A stretch of DNA of 64,000 nt from Gammaproteobacteria bacterium (GTDB taxonomy: Bacteria; Pseudomonadota; Gammaproteobacteria; DSM-16500), in contig JAJNBC010000007.1 of the NCBI GenBank assembly GCA_021156085.1, positions 49,786-113,785 of the forward strand, written 5' to 3'. The translations under genes were made by a program, and so were the position numbers. Below the pieces are notes generated by a model. The model searched no databases and was not told where the DNA came from. It saw nothing but the letters and a program-made list of their open reading frames with translations. Shown here piece after piece: positions 36,960 to 46,780 of this stretch (its first letter is position 1; the number at the start of each line of letters is the position of its first letter).

Positions 36960-37511
36960 TTATTTCTGAATTTCTTTTAGTATTGCATTTTCGAAGACTA
37001 GCGTTATCGGCGGTGGGCCAACGTATTGAAGCTCAGTTATCGTGGGTGCATTTGGATTGTTTTGTGGAGAGATTCCTTTTTGAATAAATTGGGGTTTACC
37101 ACAGATAGCTTCTACTGTTTTCATGGTATTTCCTACTTGGATAGTATTGGGTGTACTGACATCGAAAGAAACAGTAGAGCTAGGGCCACAATTAGTGTTA
37201 GTCAGACTTTGTGCGTTAACAGTAATATTAGTAACTTTTTCCGTTTCATCAAATGTTACTATTAATTCGACCGATCCTTGTATTGAATTAATGGGATTGG
37301 TGGGAGGAGTAACATTATAAGTCCATTTCTGTGGTACAGGAGGTTGTTGCTTATATATTTTTTGGGAAGTAGGTGCACAACATGTTTTTAAAATTTGACT
37401 GAGAGGATCACCTATGTGAATGAGATTAAAATTTCCTGGGCACGGACAAAAATCGGCTTGGGCGAGCGTCGAAATGGCGAAGAGAGAGAAGAAATAGAAT
37501 TTTTTAATCAT
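36960..37511 (-). CDS. Exported DUF2845-like protein with two similar domains
   Basis: The 183-residue product has a signal peptide (FYFFSLFAISTLAQA). The mature part contains two copies of a short fold: IHIGDPLSQILKTCCAPTSQ and IQVGNTMKTVEAICGKPQFI, each followed by beta strands (QKWTYNV; TELQYVGPPPITLVFEN). The G-D/N-x-x-x-x-V/I-x-x-x-C-G/A-x-P pattern resembles DUF2845 and SmpA/OmlA-like periplasmic domains. The cysteines could form disulfides. It has no known function. It lies 9 bases from the YiiX-like gene on the same strand. Its stop codon almost touches a MITE-like element. Confidence 0.8.
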   Translation of the reverse strand: MIKKFYFFSLFAISTLAQADFCPCPGNFNLIHIGDPLSQILKTCCAPTSQKIYKQQPPVPQKWTYNVTPPTNPINSIQGSVELIVTFDETEKVTNITVNAQSLTNTNCGPSSTVSFDVSTPNTIQVGNTMKTVEAICGKPQFIQKGISPQNNPNAPTITELQYVGPPPITLVFENAILKEIQK

Positions 37512-37520
37512 GTGTTTTAC

Positions 37521-38456
37521 CTAATCAGTTTCCGGTTTATGATCATCATTATTATCCTGCAATGTTTTTTTATTTGTTTTGGGGTCGCCAGATAAAAGAT
37601 CACTTAAAAAACTCTTCGTTTTTTTCTCTTTAGGTGGCTCGCTGATAATTCCCCCTCCTTGATGGAGCATGCCTTCCTTAGCCCAAGGTAAGCGTCTATA
37701 GTAAGGCAAAGGTTCATTTGGATCAAAAATCGGGTATTTTATAATTTCAAAATAAGGTGAATAATCGAAATCTTTGGGTGTAAATAAATGAGGGTTACGA
37801 TGAATCAATTCCCAATTGCTAGGGTCCTCTATTTTCAAAAAAGGCAAAATAGGAAATTTAATGGCAGTAAAAGCTTCGGCAATTAATGAAGAGCAAATGC
37901 CGCTTTCCAATTCACCTTTAGTTGTTCGGAACAAACTAGAGCCCCAGCGGCGAGGTAAGATAGACCATGGTAGCATAAATCGTGCAAGGTCTAAAAAATG
38001 CCGAACGCTATAAGGTAATCCTAAAGCACGGATGGCATAAGCAATGACTTGTTCCACATCATAGGGTGCTATGCCAATCGGTCGGCAAATACGTAAATGA
38101 TGATAACGATAGCTGCTTAAAGGCGAAATAATAATGCCATGACCGAGCAATCCTTCTATGATTAAGCGTACATTCTCACGTTTTTTTAGATGAGTGGCCG
38201 CAATTTTTCGTAAATCAGGATCTTCAATATCATGTAGGCGACCTAAATAAAGGGCAGCATGTGTCCAAGGACTTTGGGTAATGATACTAATAATATTGCT
38301 AACGCGGCTACGTCCTTCAACGAGTAAGACATCACCTGGCCGGACTTCATATTTTAAGCGATTAAAGTCGCAAGGTGGTGTTTCAGGAGGTGGATTTTCC
38401 TTTGTTAGCCAGTCCCCGAAACGCTCTATGATGCGCGTATATAATGATCGACCCAT
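37521..38456 (-). CDS. YiiX-like permuted papain-fold (NlpC/P60 superfamily) hydrolase
   Basis: The 311-residue protein matches the YiiX/YebB-like, circularly permuted NlpC/P60 family: YEVRPGDVLLVEG and an SPWTHAALYLG motif with the catalytic histidine near residue 67, a Glu/Gly segment (LIIEGLLGHGIIISPLSSY), and GICSSLIAEAFTAIKFP with the catalytic cysteine near residue 190. Such enzymes cleave peptide or acyl bonds in cell wall or lipids. No signal peptide is visible. The last ~50 residues are Lys/Pro-rich and probably disordered. It is followed, 9 bases later, by the DUF2845-like gene, so the two are probably co-transcribed. Confidence 0.85.
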   Translation of the reverse strand: MGRSLYTRIIERFGDWLTKENPPPETPPCDFNRLKYEVRPGDVLLVEGRSRVSNIISIITQSPWTHAALYLGRLHDIEDPDLRKIAATHLKKRENVRLIIEGLLGHGIIISPLSSYRYHHLRICRPIGIAPYDVEQVIAYAIRALGLPYSVRHFLDLARFMLPWSILPRRWGSSLFRTTKGELESGICSSLIAEAFTAIKFPILPFLKIEDPSNWELIHRNPHLFTPKDFDYSPYFEIIKYPIFDPNEPLPYYRRLPWAKEGMLHQGGGIISEPPKEKKTKSFLSDLLSGDPKTNKKTLQDNNDDHKPETD

Positions 38457-38559
38457 GTTGTTTCATTCCTTTGCTTTAGAGCCTGCTCTTAATCTCTACT
38501 AAGTCGGCTGAAGCACAGCGAGATGATGAACAGGTTCTTAGTTATTTCTACAGTATACT

Positions 38560-38584
38560 AGGGTCTGTTGGCAATTCGCTAGGG
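38560..38584. repeat. Solo end of the MITE-like element downstream of purB
   Basis: AGGGTCTGTTGGCAATTC at 38560-38577, followed by GCTAGG, is the inverted form of the right end of the dispersed element (CTAGCGAATTGTCAACAGACCCT in copy 1). No partner end is found within several hundred bases. It lies between the YiiX-like gene and the purB stop. Confidence 0.65.
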
Positions 38585-38590
38585 CATAGA

Positions 38591-38604
38591 CGCCTCTCTT
38601 TAGA
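38591..38604 (-). terminator. Small hairpin just after purB
   Basis: CCTCT-AAAG-AGAGG forms a 5-bp stem 4 bases past the purB stop codon on the minus strand. There is no T-run, so it is a weak candidate for a transcript end. Confidence 0.25.
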
Positions 38605-38608
38605 GGTT

Positions 38609-39973
38609 CTAGATTTTAGCCAAATCCCCTGCCAAGCCCGTATAGTTGCTAGGTGTTAATTCTAAAAGTGTTTGCTTAACATTATCTTCTAATGGCAATT
38701 CTGAAATAAATTGACGCAGCAAAACATCTGTTATTTTTTGCCCACGTGTAAAGGTTTTTAATTTTTCATAGGGTTGTTCGATTCCAAAGCGTCGCATTAC
38801 AGTTTGTATTGCTTCCGCTAGTACTTCCCAATGATGTTCAAGATCTGCAGTAACAACAGCTTCATTCAATGAAATTTTACTTAAACCACGGCAAGTTGAC
38901 TGATATGCTAATACGGCGTGCGAAATAGCCACTCCCATATTACGTAGTACAGTTGAATCAGATAAATCACGCTGCCAGCGTGAAATAGGTAGCTTCATTG
39001 CCATATGTTCAAGTAATGCGCTGGAAATACCTAAATTTCCTTCTGCATTTTCAAAATCAATGGGGTTGATTTTATGGGGCATGGTGGAAGATCCCACTTC
39101 GCGATTAAAGGATTTTTGTTGAAAATAACCGAGAGAAATATAGCCCCAAATATCACGGTTAAAATCAATTAAAATAGTATTGACACGAATGAGGACCGAG
39201 AAAAATTCTGCCATATAATCATGGGGCTCAATTTGTGTAGTGTAAGGATTCCAAGTGAGGCCTAGAAGGCAGACGAAATTTTTACTCAGCTGTTGCCAAT
39301 CTACCTCAGGATAAGTCACAACCATCGCATTATAATTGCCCGATGCACCATTTAGTTTACCCAAAATAGGTGTGCTGATGATTTGCTCTATTTGACGCCG
39401 CAGTCGCGCAACAATATTAGCCATTTCCTTGCCCACAGTAGTGGGGGTGGCGGGTTGACCATGGGTGCGCGATAACATCGGTTTATTTGCATATTCATGG
39501 GCTAGTTTTTTTAGAGTGTCCAGTAGGGTATTTAATGCAGGTAAAATATGTTGTTTGCGTGCCGTGAGTAAGGTCAATGCATAAGCAAGATTATTAATAT
39601 CTTCAGAAGTACAACCAAAATGAATAAATTCACTGATGGCAGCAAGTTCAGCATGATTTTGCAGATGTTCCTTTATAAAATATTCAACTGCTTTGACATC
39701 ATGATTAATCTCATTTTCTATATGTTTAACGCGCGCAGCATCTTGTTCAGAGAATTTGTCGATGATATTTTCCAGCAAAGCATTGGCCTGAGGGCTAAAA
39801 GGTGGTAGCTCGGGTAGATTCGCGTGTGTAGCTAGTGTTTGTAACCAGCGAATTTCAACAATCACGCGAAATTTAATTAAAGCATATTCGCTAAATGTCG
39901 AACGCAAATCAGTTACTTTTTCGTGATAGCGCCCTTCTAGGGGCGAGATCGCAGTTAGCGTTGAAATAGTCAT
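38609..39973 (-). CDS. purB: Adenylosuccinate lyase
   Basis: PurB catalyses two fumarate-releasing steps in purine synthesis (SAICAR to AICAR, and adenylosuccinate to AMP). From the ATG at 39973 the product has 454 residues, close to the 456 of E. coli. It starts ISTLTAISPLEGRYHEKV, contains FIHFGCTSEDINNLAYAL and the signature GSSTMPHKINPIDFENAEGN with the catalytic serine loop. An AAGGAA ribosome binding site precedes this ATG; an in-frame start six codons earlier lies inside the binding site and is less likely. It is the last gene of mnmA-hflD-purB, an order conserved in gammaproteobacteria. Confidence 0.97.
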   Translation of the reverse strand: MTISTLTAISPLEGRYHEKVTDLRSTFSEYALIKFRVIVEIRWLQTLATHANLPELPPFSPQANALLENIIDKFSEQDAARVKHIENEINHDVKAVEYFIKEHLQNHAELAAISEFIHFGCTSEDINNLAYALTLLTARKQHILPALNTLLDTLKKLAHEYANKPMLSRTHGQPATPTTVGKEMANIVARLRRQIEQIISTPILGKLNGASGNYNAMVVTYPEVDWQQLSKNFVCLLGLTWNPYTTQIEPHDYMAEFFSVLIRVNTILIDFNRDIWGYISLGYFQQKSFNREVGSSTMPHKINPIDFENAEGNLGISSALLEHMAMKLPISRWQRDLSDSTVLRNMGVAISHAVLAYQSTCRGLSKISLNEAVVTADLEHHWEVLAEAIQTVMRRFGIEQPYEKLKTFTRGQKITDVLLRQFISELPLEDNVKQTLLELTPSNYTGLAGDLAKI

Positions 39974-39977
39974 AACT

Positions 39978-40607
39978 TTATTTTCCTTCAATTTGCGAGA
40001 GCAATTTTTCTGCTGTATTTTTAATTTTTCCGCGAAAAAAAATCAACTGTAATCGCGAGCCACCCACTTGGCGCCATAAAACAGAGGAACGAATAGCAGC
40101 GAGTAATAATGCTCGGATTTTCTCAATATTTTCATTTACTGTTAACATGCGTTGATTGCCCACAATGAAAAATTTAAAGCGAAATGTTTTAATTGTGTTG
40201 AGATAAATATCCGCGAGACTGGCGATCACAGTAGGATGGGTTAGAGAAAAATAAGCTACCTGTTTTTTGGTTTGATTGAGGCGTTGCAACAGTGTAGCAC
40301 TTATTTTTGGGGAACTATTAATTTTTTTTTGCAGGCGCATTACAGAATGCATATAATGAATGCTTTGTGCTGCGGCTGTTGCTTTTGAATTTAAAATACT
40401 AATGAGTCTTATTAAGCCTAATTTGAGATTTTCAAGACTACCATATATATCCATTGTGCTTCCAGGGTGCGTCTGGAAAATGCTATTTAGCATCGTTTCA
40501 AAAGCTTTTTCATCCATTTTACCTGTCTGGGCAATTTCTCGAGTTAAACTGATAGCTTGCATAATGCCTGCCAAAGCAATAGTGATGTCTTCAAACTTGT
40601 CTTGCAA
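39978..40607 (-). CDS. hflD: High-frequency lysogenization protein HflD homologue
   Basis: HflD (YcfC) is a membrane-associated protein of unclear cellular role, known from its effect on lambda CII. I place the start at a TTG at 40607: it is preceded by AAGGGG seven bases upstream and gives MQDKFEDITIALAGIMQAIS, matching the start and length (209 against 213 residues) of E. coli HflD. Longer readings from ATGs at 40664 or 40673 would overlap mnmA and add residues with no counterpart. Conserved features include HPGSTMDIYGSLENLKLGLI and the basic C-terminal QVGGSRLQLIFFRGKI. It begins 25 bases after the mnmA stop and ends four bases before purB. Confidence 0.9.
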   Translation of the reverse strand: MQDKFEDITIALAGIMQAISLTREIAQTGKMDEKAFETMLNSIFQTHPGSTMDIYGSLENLKLGLIRLISILNSKATAAAQSIHYMHSVMRLQKKINSSPKISATLLQRLNQTKKQVAYFSLTHPTVIASLADIYLNTIKTFRFKFFIVGNQRMLTVNENIEKIRALLLAAIRSSVLWRQVGGSRLQLIFFRGKIKNTAEKLLSQIEGK

Positions 40608-40632
40608 TGGTTTACCCCTTTTAAAACCGTGT

Positions 40633-41715
40633 TTAAATGATAATTCCTCCTCCCAAGCATGCATTGTCTGCATAAAAAACCACTGACTGTCCAGGAGTGA
40701 TAGCACGTTGGGGCTCTGCAAAATCGATACGATATAGCCCTTCATCTATACAGTGAATCATACACGCTTGGTCAGCTTGGCGATAGCGGGTTTTAGCATA
40801 GATTTTTAAGGGGAAAATCTGCGGACGAGCATTGACCCAGTGTACCTGATTTGTTAATAAAGTCTGGGTGTAAAGTAATGGATGATCGTGGCCTTGCACC
40901 ACGATCAACGTATTTTTTGTCAAATTTTTAGCAGCCACATACCACGGGGCTTCCGGTACATTTTTTTGCCCCCCAATTTTTAACCCTTGGCGTTGTCCGA
41001 TCGTATAAAATATTAACCCTTCATGCCGTCCTATGACTTTTCCTTCGCTAGTTATAATATCCCCTGGTTGCGCCGGCAGATAATCACTCAAGAATTTTTT
41101 GAATTTACGTTCTCCAATAAAACAAATGCCGGTACTGTCTTTTTTTGCATGATTTTTAAACTTTACTTGATGTGCAATGTGCCGCACTGTTTGTTTGGTT
41201 AAAGCGCCCAGGGGCAATAAGCTGTGCGCTAGCTGAGCTTGATTGAGCAAGTAGAGAAAATAACTTTGATCTTTAGAAGTATCCACCCCCTTAAGTAGTT
41301 GAAATTTTCCCTCCTGCTGTACAATACGTGCATAATGGCCCGTTGCAATATAATCTGCACCTTGCTGTTTGGCATAATCCAAAAAAGCTTTAAATTTGAT
41401 TTCCTTATTGCAAAGAATGTCTGGATTGGGCGTACGCCCCCGTTGATATTCCTGAAGAAAGTGGGTAAATACTCGTTCCCAATATTCAGCAGAAAAATTA
41501 ATACGATGCAATTCAATGCCTAGTTGATCGCATACCGCTTGTGCGTCAGCCATATCTTTGCTCGCCGGGCAATAGGAAGGATCCATTTCTTCTTCTTCCC
41601 AATTTTTCATAAACACGCCTGTCACCCTATGTCCTTGTTCTTTTAGCAAAAGAGCAGCCACAGAGGAATCAACGCCGCCGGACATGCCAACTATAATGTG
41701 TTTAGGTGAAGACAT
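40633..41715 (-). CDS. mnmA: tRNA-specific 2-thiouridylase MnmA
   Basis: MnmA thiolates U34 of tRNA-Lys, -Glu and -Gln, giving s2U. The 360-residue product has the ATP-pyrophosphatase loop [27 protein letters not shown], the first catalytic cysteine in [17 protein letters not shown], the second in [19 protein letters not shown], and the C-terminal domain with [18 protein letters not shown]. It is the first gene of mnmA-hflD-purB. A TTTTTCTCGCGGGAAAAA near-palindrome lies just upstream (about 41727-41744); its role is unknown. Confidence 0.97.
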   Translation of the reverse strand: MSSPKHIIVGMSGGVDSSVAALLLKEQGHRVTGVFMKNWEEEEMDPSYCPASKDMADAQAVCDQLGIELHRINFSAEYWERVFTHFLQEYQRGRTPNPDILCNKEIKFKAFLDYAKQQGADYIATGHYARIVQQEGKFQLLKGVDTSKDQSYFLYLLNQAQLAHSLLPLGALTKQTVRHIAHQVKFKNHAKKDSTGICFIGERKFKKFLSDYLPAQPGDIITSEGKVIGRHEGLIFYTIGQRQGLKIGGQKNVPEAPWYVAAKNLTKNTLIVVQGHDHPLLYTQTLLTNQVHWVNARPQIFPLKIYAKTRYRQADQACMIHCIDEGLYRIDFAEPQRAITPGQSVVFYADNACLGGGIII

Positions 41716-41846
41716 AGAATTTTAAATTTTTCTCGCGGGAAAAACATCAAAAAAAACAAAATATGAGAGAATTAGTATACCAAAGGGTGAGAGTATATGT
41801 AAAATCAAACCCTGATATTATTTTTTAAATAAAAAAGAGAGTCATC

Positions 41847-43046
41847 ATGGATACTAAAATATTTGGAGGAGTGCTGCTTATCGTTGGAACCTCTATCGGT
41901 GCGGGCATGTTGGCTTTACCTATTACGACGGCAGGTAGTGGGTTTATAAGCTCTACTTTGCTTTTAATAGTATGTTGGGCGCTCATGACCTTTAGTGCGT
42001 TTTTGTTATTGGAAGTGACTCTCTGGTTCCCTCCTCGCACCAACATGATTTCCATGGCGCGTGCCACCTTGGGAAAAACAGGAGAGTTAGTTGCATGGGT
42101 TAGTTATATTTTATTGTTGTATGCGCTATTAGCCGCCTATATTTCGAGCGGCTCTGCAATATTTGATACATTGGCAAATGTATTACATTTGCGATTTTCT
42201 CCCGCGATAAATGCGATCTTATTTGTGCTCGTATTTGGTTATATTGTTTATCGTGGTATTAAACCCGTGGACTATGTGAATCGTTATTTGATGGCGATCA
42301 AATTAGGTTCTCTCTTGATGATTATTCTATTTGCTGTCCCTTACATTAATTCCTCCAATTTATTAGGTGGTAACCCCGCTTTATTAACCTCAACAGTTAC
42401 TGTGATGCTCACTTCATTTGGTTTTGCTCCACTTATTCCTAGTTTACGCAGTTATTTTGAGAGTGATGTTCGAAAATTGAGAATAGCTATTTTAATAGGT
42501 AGCTTAATTCCTTTGCTGTGTTATCTTTTTTGGGATCTTGTAATTTTAGGTTCATTGCCGCGAGAAGGTAATAAAGGCTTGAACCATATTATGCAAACAG
42601 GAGGATCTGTGGCGGAGTTAGTGCAATCACTAAGTTATTTTTTGAAAAACACATCTATTACGGGAATCGCTCATGTATTTACTGTAATCTGCGTTCTCAC
42701 TTCATTTTTAAGCGTTTCTTTAGGGCTATCAGATTTTTTGGCAGATGGAATAAAAATTGAAAAAAAAGGAAAAAAGGGTAATGGTATTGTTTTTACTTTA
42801 ACTTTCTTACCTTCTCTTCTAATCGTATTATTCTATCCTAGTATTTTTGTTAAGGCCTTGAGTTATGCAGGTATTTTTGTGGTTATTTTAGTAATATTAC
42901 TGCCTGCGCTTATGGTATGGAACGGCCGTTATCACACCCCCAGAGGAGAGGGGCACTATCAAGTAGCAGGAGGAAAAACTTCTGTTCTATTCCTCATTTT
43001 GGCCGCATGTATGATGACAGCTTTAGGGGTGTTACAGTTGGTTTAA
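41847..43046 (+). CDS. Aromatic amino acid permease, TyrP/HAAAP family
   Basis: The 399-residue protein is an integral inner-membrane permease with about 11 hydrophobic helices. The N-terminal segment GGVLLIVGTSIGAGMLALPI is the hallmark of the hydroxy/aromatic amino acid permease family (TyrP, Mtr, TnaB), and the FGFAPLIPSLRSYFESDVRK segment is also typical. It probably imports tyrosine or tryptophan by proton symport. Legionella and Coxiella carry many TyrP paralogues. Substrate specificity cannot be read from the sequence. It is divergent from mnmA and stands alone before the ankyrin gene. Confidence 0.92.
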   Translation: MDTKIFGGVLLIVGTSIGAGMLALPITTAGSGFISSTLLLIVCWALMTFSAFLLLEVTLWFPPRTNMISMARATLGKTGELVAWVSYILLLYALLAAYISSGSAIFDTLANVLHLRFSPAINAILFVLVFGYIVYRGIKPVDYVNRYLMAIKLGSLLMIILFAVPYINSSNLLGGNPALLTSTVTVMLTSFGFAPLIPSLRSYFESDVRKLRIAILIGSLIPLLCYLFWDLVILGSLPREGNKGLNHIMQTGGSVAELVQSLSYFLKNTSITGIAHVFTVICVLTSFLSVSLGLSDFLADGIKIEKKGKKGNGIVFTLTFLPSLLIVLFYPSIFVKALSYAGIFVVILVILLPALMVWNGRYHTPRGEGHYQVAGGKTSVLFLILAACMMTALGVLQLV

Positions 43047-43143
43047 TATATTGAGAATTTCGAATAGGAAGAGTAAAATTCGACCCTATTTTGTAATAAA
43101 TTATATTTAATCTTATATCTGCGTCAGGAAAAAGTGGTTTATT

Positions 43144-45300
43144 ATGCTATCTGCAGGACTTTATGTGCTCGATTCAGGGGCAGCCCCATCCGCTGCCCCT
43201 ATAAGTACGCTCTGCGATGCTATTTTGAAGGATGACATCCCCTCAGCACAACGACAATTAGAAGCTGATTCAAGCTTAGTGAATATTTGCAGTGACGCCC
43301 CTTATCATGCGACCCCTCTTATTATTGCCCTGATTCGTTTAAATGAGTTACAAAAAATAGCAAAAGAAGCAGAAGATAAAGTGGAGAATGAAAAAATAGC
43401 AGCTCTAGAAAAAAAAATAGCAGCTCTAGGAAGTTTTATTGATGATTTTTTATTAGGAATAAAAGACCTCGATTTTACGAAAACAGATGCAAAGGGTAAT
43501 ACCGCTTTACATCATGCGGGTTGGTATGGTCTAGATGATTTTTGTTATATGATTATTGTGAAGGCAAAAATAAAAAATCAATTGAATCAATTACTTTTTA
43601 TTCGGAATATTCATAATTGGAATATCAACGATAAGGCAGGAGGTAACACCGCATTTGAAAATATATGTGTAGGTGTGCCTGATAAAGAAAAAAGAAAAGG
43701 ATTACATATACGCATGTATCCTTCGCCTCTTTCTTTTCAGGGAAAACAAGGCAAAGTAGATTTAAATGAGCATCTTTCTTACGATGTAAGAGCTACCCAA
43801 TTGATGAATTCTATTTCGGGTGTAATTCTAGAGAGCGAAGCAGAAGAGATTATTAAAGAAATACAAAGTAGCAAAACTCTTCGACTCTATGAACCCGATG
43901 TGAATGGGCAAACAGCATTACATGTTGCCTTACAAAAAAATTGTTTCCAAATAGCGACAGTAATTATTGAAAAGGCAGAGGAACTGGGGCAACTAGAACA
44001 CGTTCTGGCGGCACGTAATAACACAGGGTTGACAGCGGAGGGAGGTGGCGAAGTACCGCATATATCTTGTGTTGTGGTAGGTTTCTCTTTGTTCCAGAAG
44101 CTACAAAATTACATACAGAATAAAAAAAATAAGCGCGCCAGAAGAGTTAAAAAAGAATTAATTGCTTGGCATGTATTCGCCACACAATTAAAAGAAAAAT
44201 TACAGCAATTTAATATTCGACAAAGCGCTGAGTTTAACTATTTACTCACCGTTTATGGGAAATTTATAGAAGGCAGTTATGATGCGCAGCGTTTCTCCTC
44301 CTTAGAAGCAGTGCCACTTGCTGAATTGAATAGATTAAAAGAGATGCTAGCTATAGTATTAGCAAACCAAGAGCAAGAGGCCGGAGAATATGCTTGCTTT
44401 AATTCCTTATTAAATGTTCATCTACTTCTTGAATGTAGGGCGCGTCTCAATAAACAGAAATTGTTGTGGGAAGAGAATATACAAAAACTTGAAGCAATGG
44501 CCCAAAAAAAGGGAAGTAATGTCTTTTTTCAAATGGCAGTTGCATTATTAAAAAATAAAAGCGCTGCTGTATGGAATTTATATGATTGCTATGCAAGTCG
44601 GATAAACTTGCCAGAGTTTATGCCTCAAGCTCAATATATTATTCAAGTATTAAATTTAAATGTGGAATACGAGAGAGATTTTGATGTTTTAGAGATAAAT
44701 CAAATAACAAAAGATTTAGCAAAAGCAGCTCTTGATTGGTCTGATGGCGCAGATAAAAAAGAAATAGTAGTGTCTCATCTTAACAATTTATTTAGAAATA
44801 TAGAAAATGGAAAACTTACTTCTATAAATAATATCCAAGCAAGCGTGGCAGAGTTAATGAAAGAAGTTGATGATGGAATTCCTATGTCTATTGAAATGCA
44901 TGAGACTCTGGGGGCCATGCTTGGCCTAGCATGTGCACTTTTGTTATCAGCTAGTTTCGCATGGGTCTCTATCCCCTTAGCACTAGCAGTATTGCTTTTG
45001 GGTTCGGTTGTAGGGGGACATGTAGGAGGGAAGATAGGAAAGAGAAAAGGAGAAGAAAAAGACCAAATATATGAACAAAGTATTGTAGAAAACCTTCTAA
45101 AATTAAAAATAAATTCTTCAGATAATATAAATCTCGTCGTTGCGGTTCCTGAAGAAGAGAAAGAAATCGAAGTATCTCGGAAAGCAGTGGCAAGCATAGC
45201 AAAAATGATTAACAATATGCGCAAGGGCCGGCTTTATTCTAGTACAGTTGACAATCGTCCGAGTACAAGGCAAAAAACGACGAGAGAATTTACGCCTTAA
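43144..45300 (+). CDS. Ankyrin-repeat effector-like protein with C-terminal membrane hairpin
   Basis: The 718-residue product has weak ankyrin repeats near residues 105-150 (AKGNTALHHAGWYGLDDFCY) and 250-300 (DVNGQTALHVALQKNCFQIA, then GQLEHVLAARNNTG), and a charged helical middle. A hydrophobic hairpin at ~588-635 is followed by a glycine-zipper-like GSVVGGHVGGKIGKRKGEE. A ~30-residue segment (IAALEKKIAALG) near residue 85 is a small internal repeat. It is paralogous to the protein at 15845-17983 over the second ankyrin pair, the helical block before the hairpin, and the hairpin itself. There is no signal peptide at the N-terminus that I would trust. Its stop lies only 16 bases before icd, so it may be the first gene of an operon with it. 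Confidence 0.86.
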   Translation: MLSAGLYVLDSGAAPSAAPISTLCDAILKDDIPSAQRQLEADSSLVNICSDAPYHATPLIIALIRLNELQKIAKEAEDKVENEKIAALEKKIAALGSFIDDFLLGIKDLDFTKTDAKGNTALHHAGWYGLDDFCYMIIVKAKIKNQLNQLLFIRNIHNWNINDKAGGNTAFENICVGVPDKEKRKGLHIRMYPSPLSFQGKQGKVDLNEHLSYDVRATQLMNSISGVILESEAEEIIKEIQSSKTLRLYEPDVNGQTALHVALQKNCFQIATVIIEKAEELGQLEHVLAARNNTGLTAEGGGEVPHISCVVVGFSLFQKLQNYIQNKKNKRARRVKKELIAWHVFATQLKEKLQQFNIRQSAEFNYLLTVYGKFIEGSYDAQRFSSLEAVPLAELNRLKEMLAIVLANQEQEAGEYACFNSLLNVHLLLECRARLNKQKLLWEENIQKLEAMAQKKGSNVFFQMAVALLKNKSAAVWNLYDCYASRINLPEFMPQAQYIIQVLNLNVEYERDFDVLEINQITKDLAKAALDWSDGADKKEIVVSHLNNLFRNIENGKLTSINNIQASVAELMKEVDDGIPMSIEMHETLGAMLGLACALLLSASFAWVSIPLALAVLLLGSVVGGHVGGKIGKRKGEEKDQIYEQSIVENLLKLKINSSDNINLVVAVPEEEKEIEVSRKAVASIAKMINNMRKGRLYSSTVDNRPSTRQKTTREFTP

Positions 45301-45316
45301 ATAAAGGAGTATTTTT

Positions 45317-46579
45317 GTGGTATATCAGCATATTAAAATCCCTTCTCACGGGGAAAAAATTCAAATTAACCCAGATTTGAGTGTGCGCACTCCTCTACAA
45401 CCTATTATTCCTTTCATTGAAGGGGATGGCATTGGGGCAGATATTACACCCGTGATGCAGAAAGTAGTGAATGCGGCAGTCAACTCTGCCTATCAAGGTA
45501 AACGGCAAATACACTGGATGGAGGTATATGCAGGTGAAAAAGCCACACGTGTGTATGATGCGAAAACATGGCTTCCTCAAGAAACGTTGGAAGCCGTCAG
45601 TGAATATATTGTTTCAATTAAGGGTCCGCTGGCTACACCTGTAGGCGGAGGGATGCGCTCGTTGAATGTGACATTGCGTCAAGAACTTGATTTATACCTT
45701 TGCTTACGTCCTGTTCGTTATTTTGAGGGGGTGCCTAGCCCACTGAAAGAACCTTGGCACACTAACATGATTATTTTTCGGGAAAATTCCGAAGATATTT
45801 ATGCTGGCATTGAATGGCCTGCGGATAGTCTAGAAGCGAAAAAAATCATTGATTTTTTGCAAGTAGAAATGCAAGTGAAAAAAATTCGTTTTCCTGTCCA
45901 TTGCGGCATAGGTATTAAACCTGTTTCTCGAGAAGGGACAACGCGTTTAGTAAGGCGTGCCATTCAGTATGCTATTGATAACCAACTTGACTCAGTTACG
46001 TTAGTTCATAAAGGGAATATCATGAAATATACTGAAGGTAGCTTTCGGGATTGGGGTTATGCTGTAGCGCGCGATGAATTTGGTGCGACTTTAATAGATG
46101 CTGGCCCTTGGTGTGTTTGTAAAAATCCTCACACCGGACAATCTATCGTGATTAAAGATGTGATTGCTGATGCTTTTTTACAGCAAATTCTTATTCGTCC
46201 GGCGGATTATAGTGTGATTGCCACCTTAAATTTAAACGGTGATTACATTTCAGATGCATTAGCAGCGCAAGTTGGGGGCATTGGTATTGCACCGGGTGCT
46301 AATTTGAGTGATAAAGTAGCTATGTTTGAAGCCACCCATGGCACTGCTCCTAAATATGCAGGTCAAAATAAGGTAAACCCAGGTTCTTTATTGCTTTCTG
46401 CAGAAATGATGCTGCGTTATATAGGGTGGCACGAAGCGGCTGATTTCATCATAACTGGGATGAAAGGGGCTATTTTGGCAAAAACAGTCACCTATGATTT
46501 CGCTCGTCTCATGTCTGGTGCGCAGGAAATCAGCTGTTCTGCCTTTGGCGAGGCAGTTATTAACCACATGATAAAATGA
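45317..46579 (+). CDS. icd: NADP-dependent isocitrate dehydrogenase, E. coli type
   Basis: Icd converts isocitrate to 2-oxoglutarate in the citric acid cycle. The 420-residue product starts at a GTG with an AAGGAG ribosome binding site. It closely resembles E. coli Icd: [17 protein letters not shown], the regulatory serine loop [20 protein letters not shown] (equivalent of Ser113, the AceK target), [20 protein letters not shown] and [18 protein letters not shown]. The Lys-Tyr pair in that last motif and the Tyr and Arg in [10 protein letters not shown] are the known NADP determinants. A second isocitrate dehydrogenase with NAD-type residues is at 21450-22910. It follows an ankyrin gene by 16 bases. 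Confidence 0.97.
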   Translation: MVYQHIKIPSHGEKIQINPDLSVRTPLQPIIPFIEGDGIGADITPVMQKVVNAAVNSAYQGKRQIHWMEVYAGEKATRVYDAKTWLPQETLEAVSEYIVSIKGPLATPVGGGMRSLNVTLRQELDLYLCLRPVRYFEGVPSPLKEPWHTNMIIFRENSEDIYAGIEWPADSLEAKKIIDFLQVEMQVKKIRFPVHCGIGIKPVSREGTTRLVRRAIQYAIDNQLDSVTLVHKGNIMKYTEGSFRDWGYAVARDEFGATLIDAGPWCVCKNPHTGQSIVIKDVIADAFLQQILIRPADYSVIATLNLNGDYISDALAAQVGGIGIAPGANLSDKVAMFEATHGTAPKYAGQNKVNPGSLLLSAEMMLRYIGWHEAADFIITGMKGAILAKTVTYDFARLMSGAQEISCSAFGEAVINHMIK

Positions 46580-46780
46580 TTTTTTTTAAGCACTTTAGAG
46601 TAGAGTTCTGTCCGGAATTCTCACTTCTCCTGCCTAATTAGCCCAACATTAGCGCTAAGTTAGCGGCCGCTTTGCATTTTTAGTAGAGGGTCTATTTTGT
46701 TTAGGAGGTTTTCCCCTACTAGATTTTTTTCTGAAATGAGGAAAAAATGAGAGTTATGGACTATAAGTAAGGTAAGAGGC

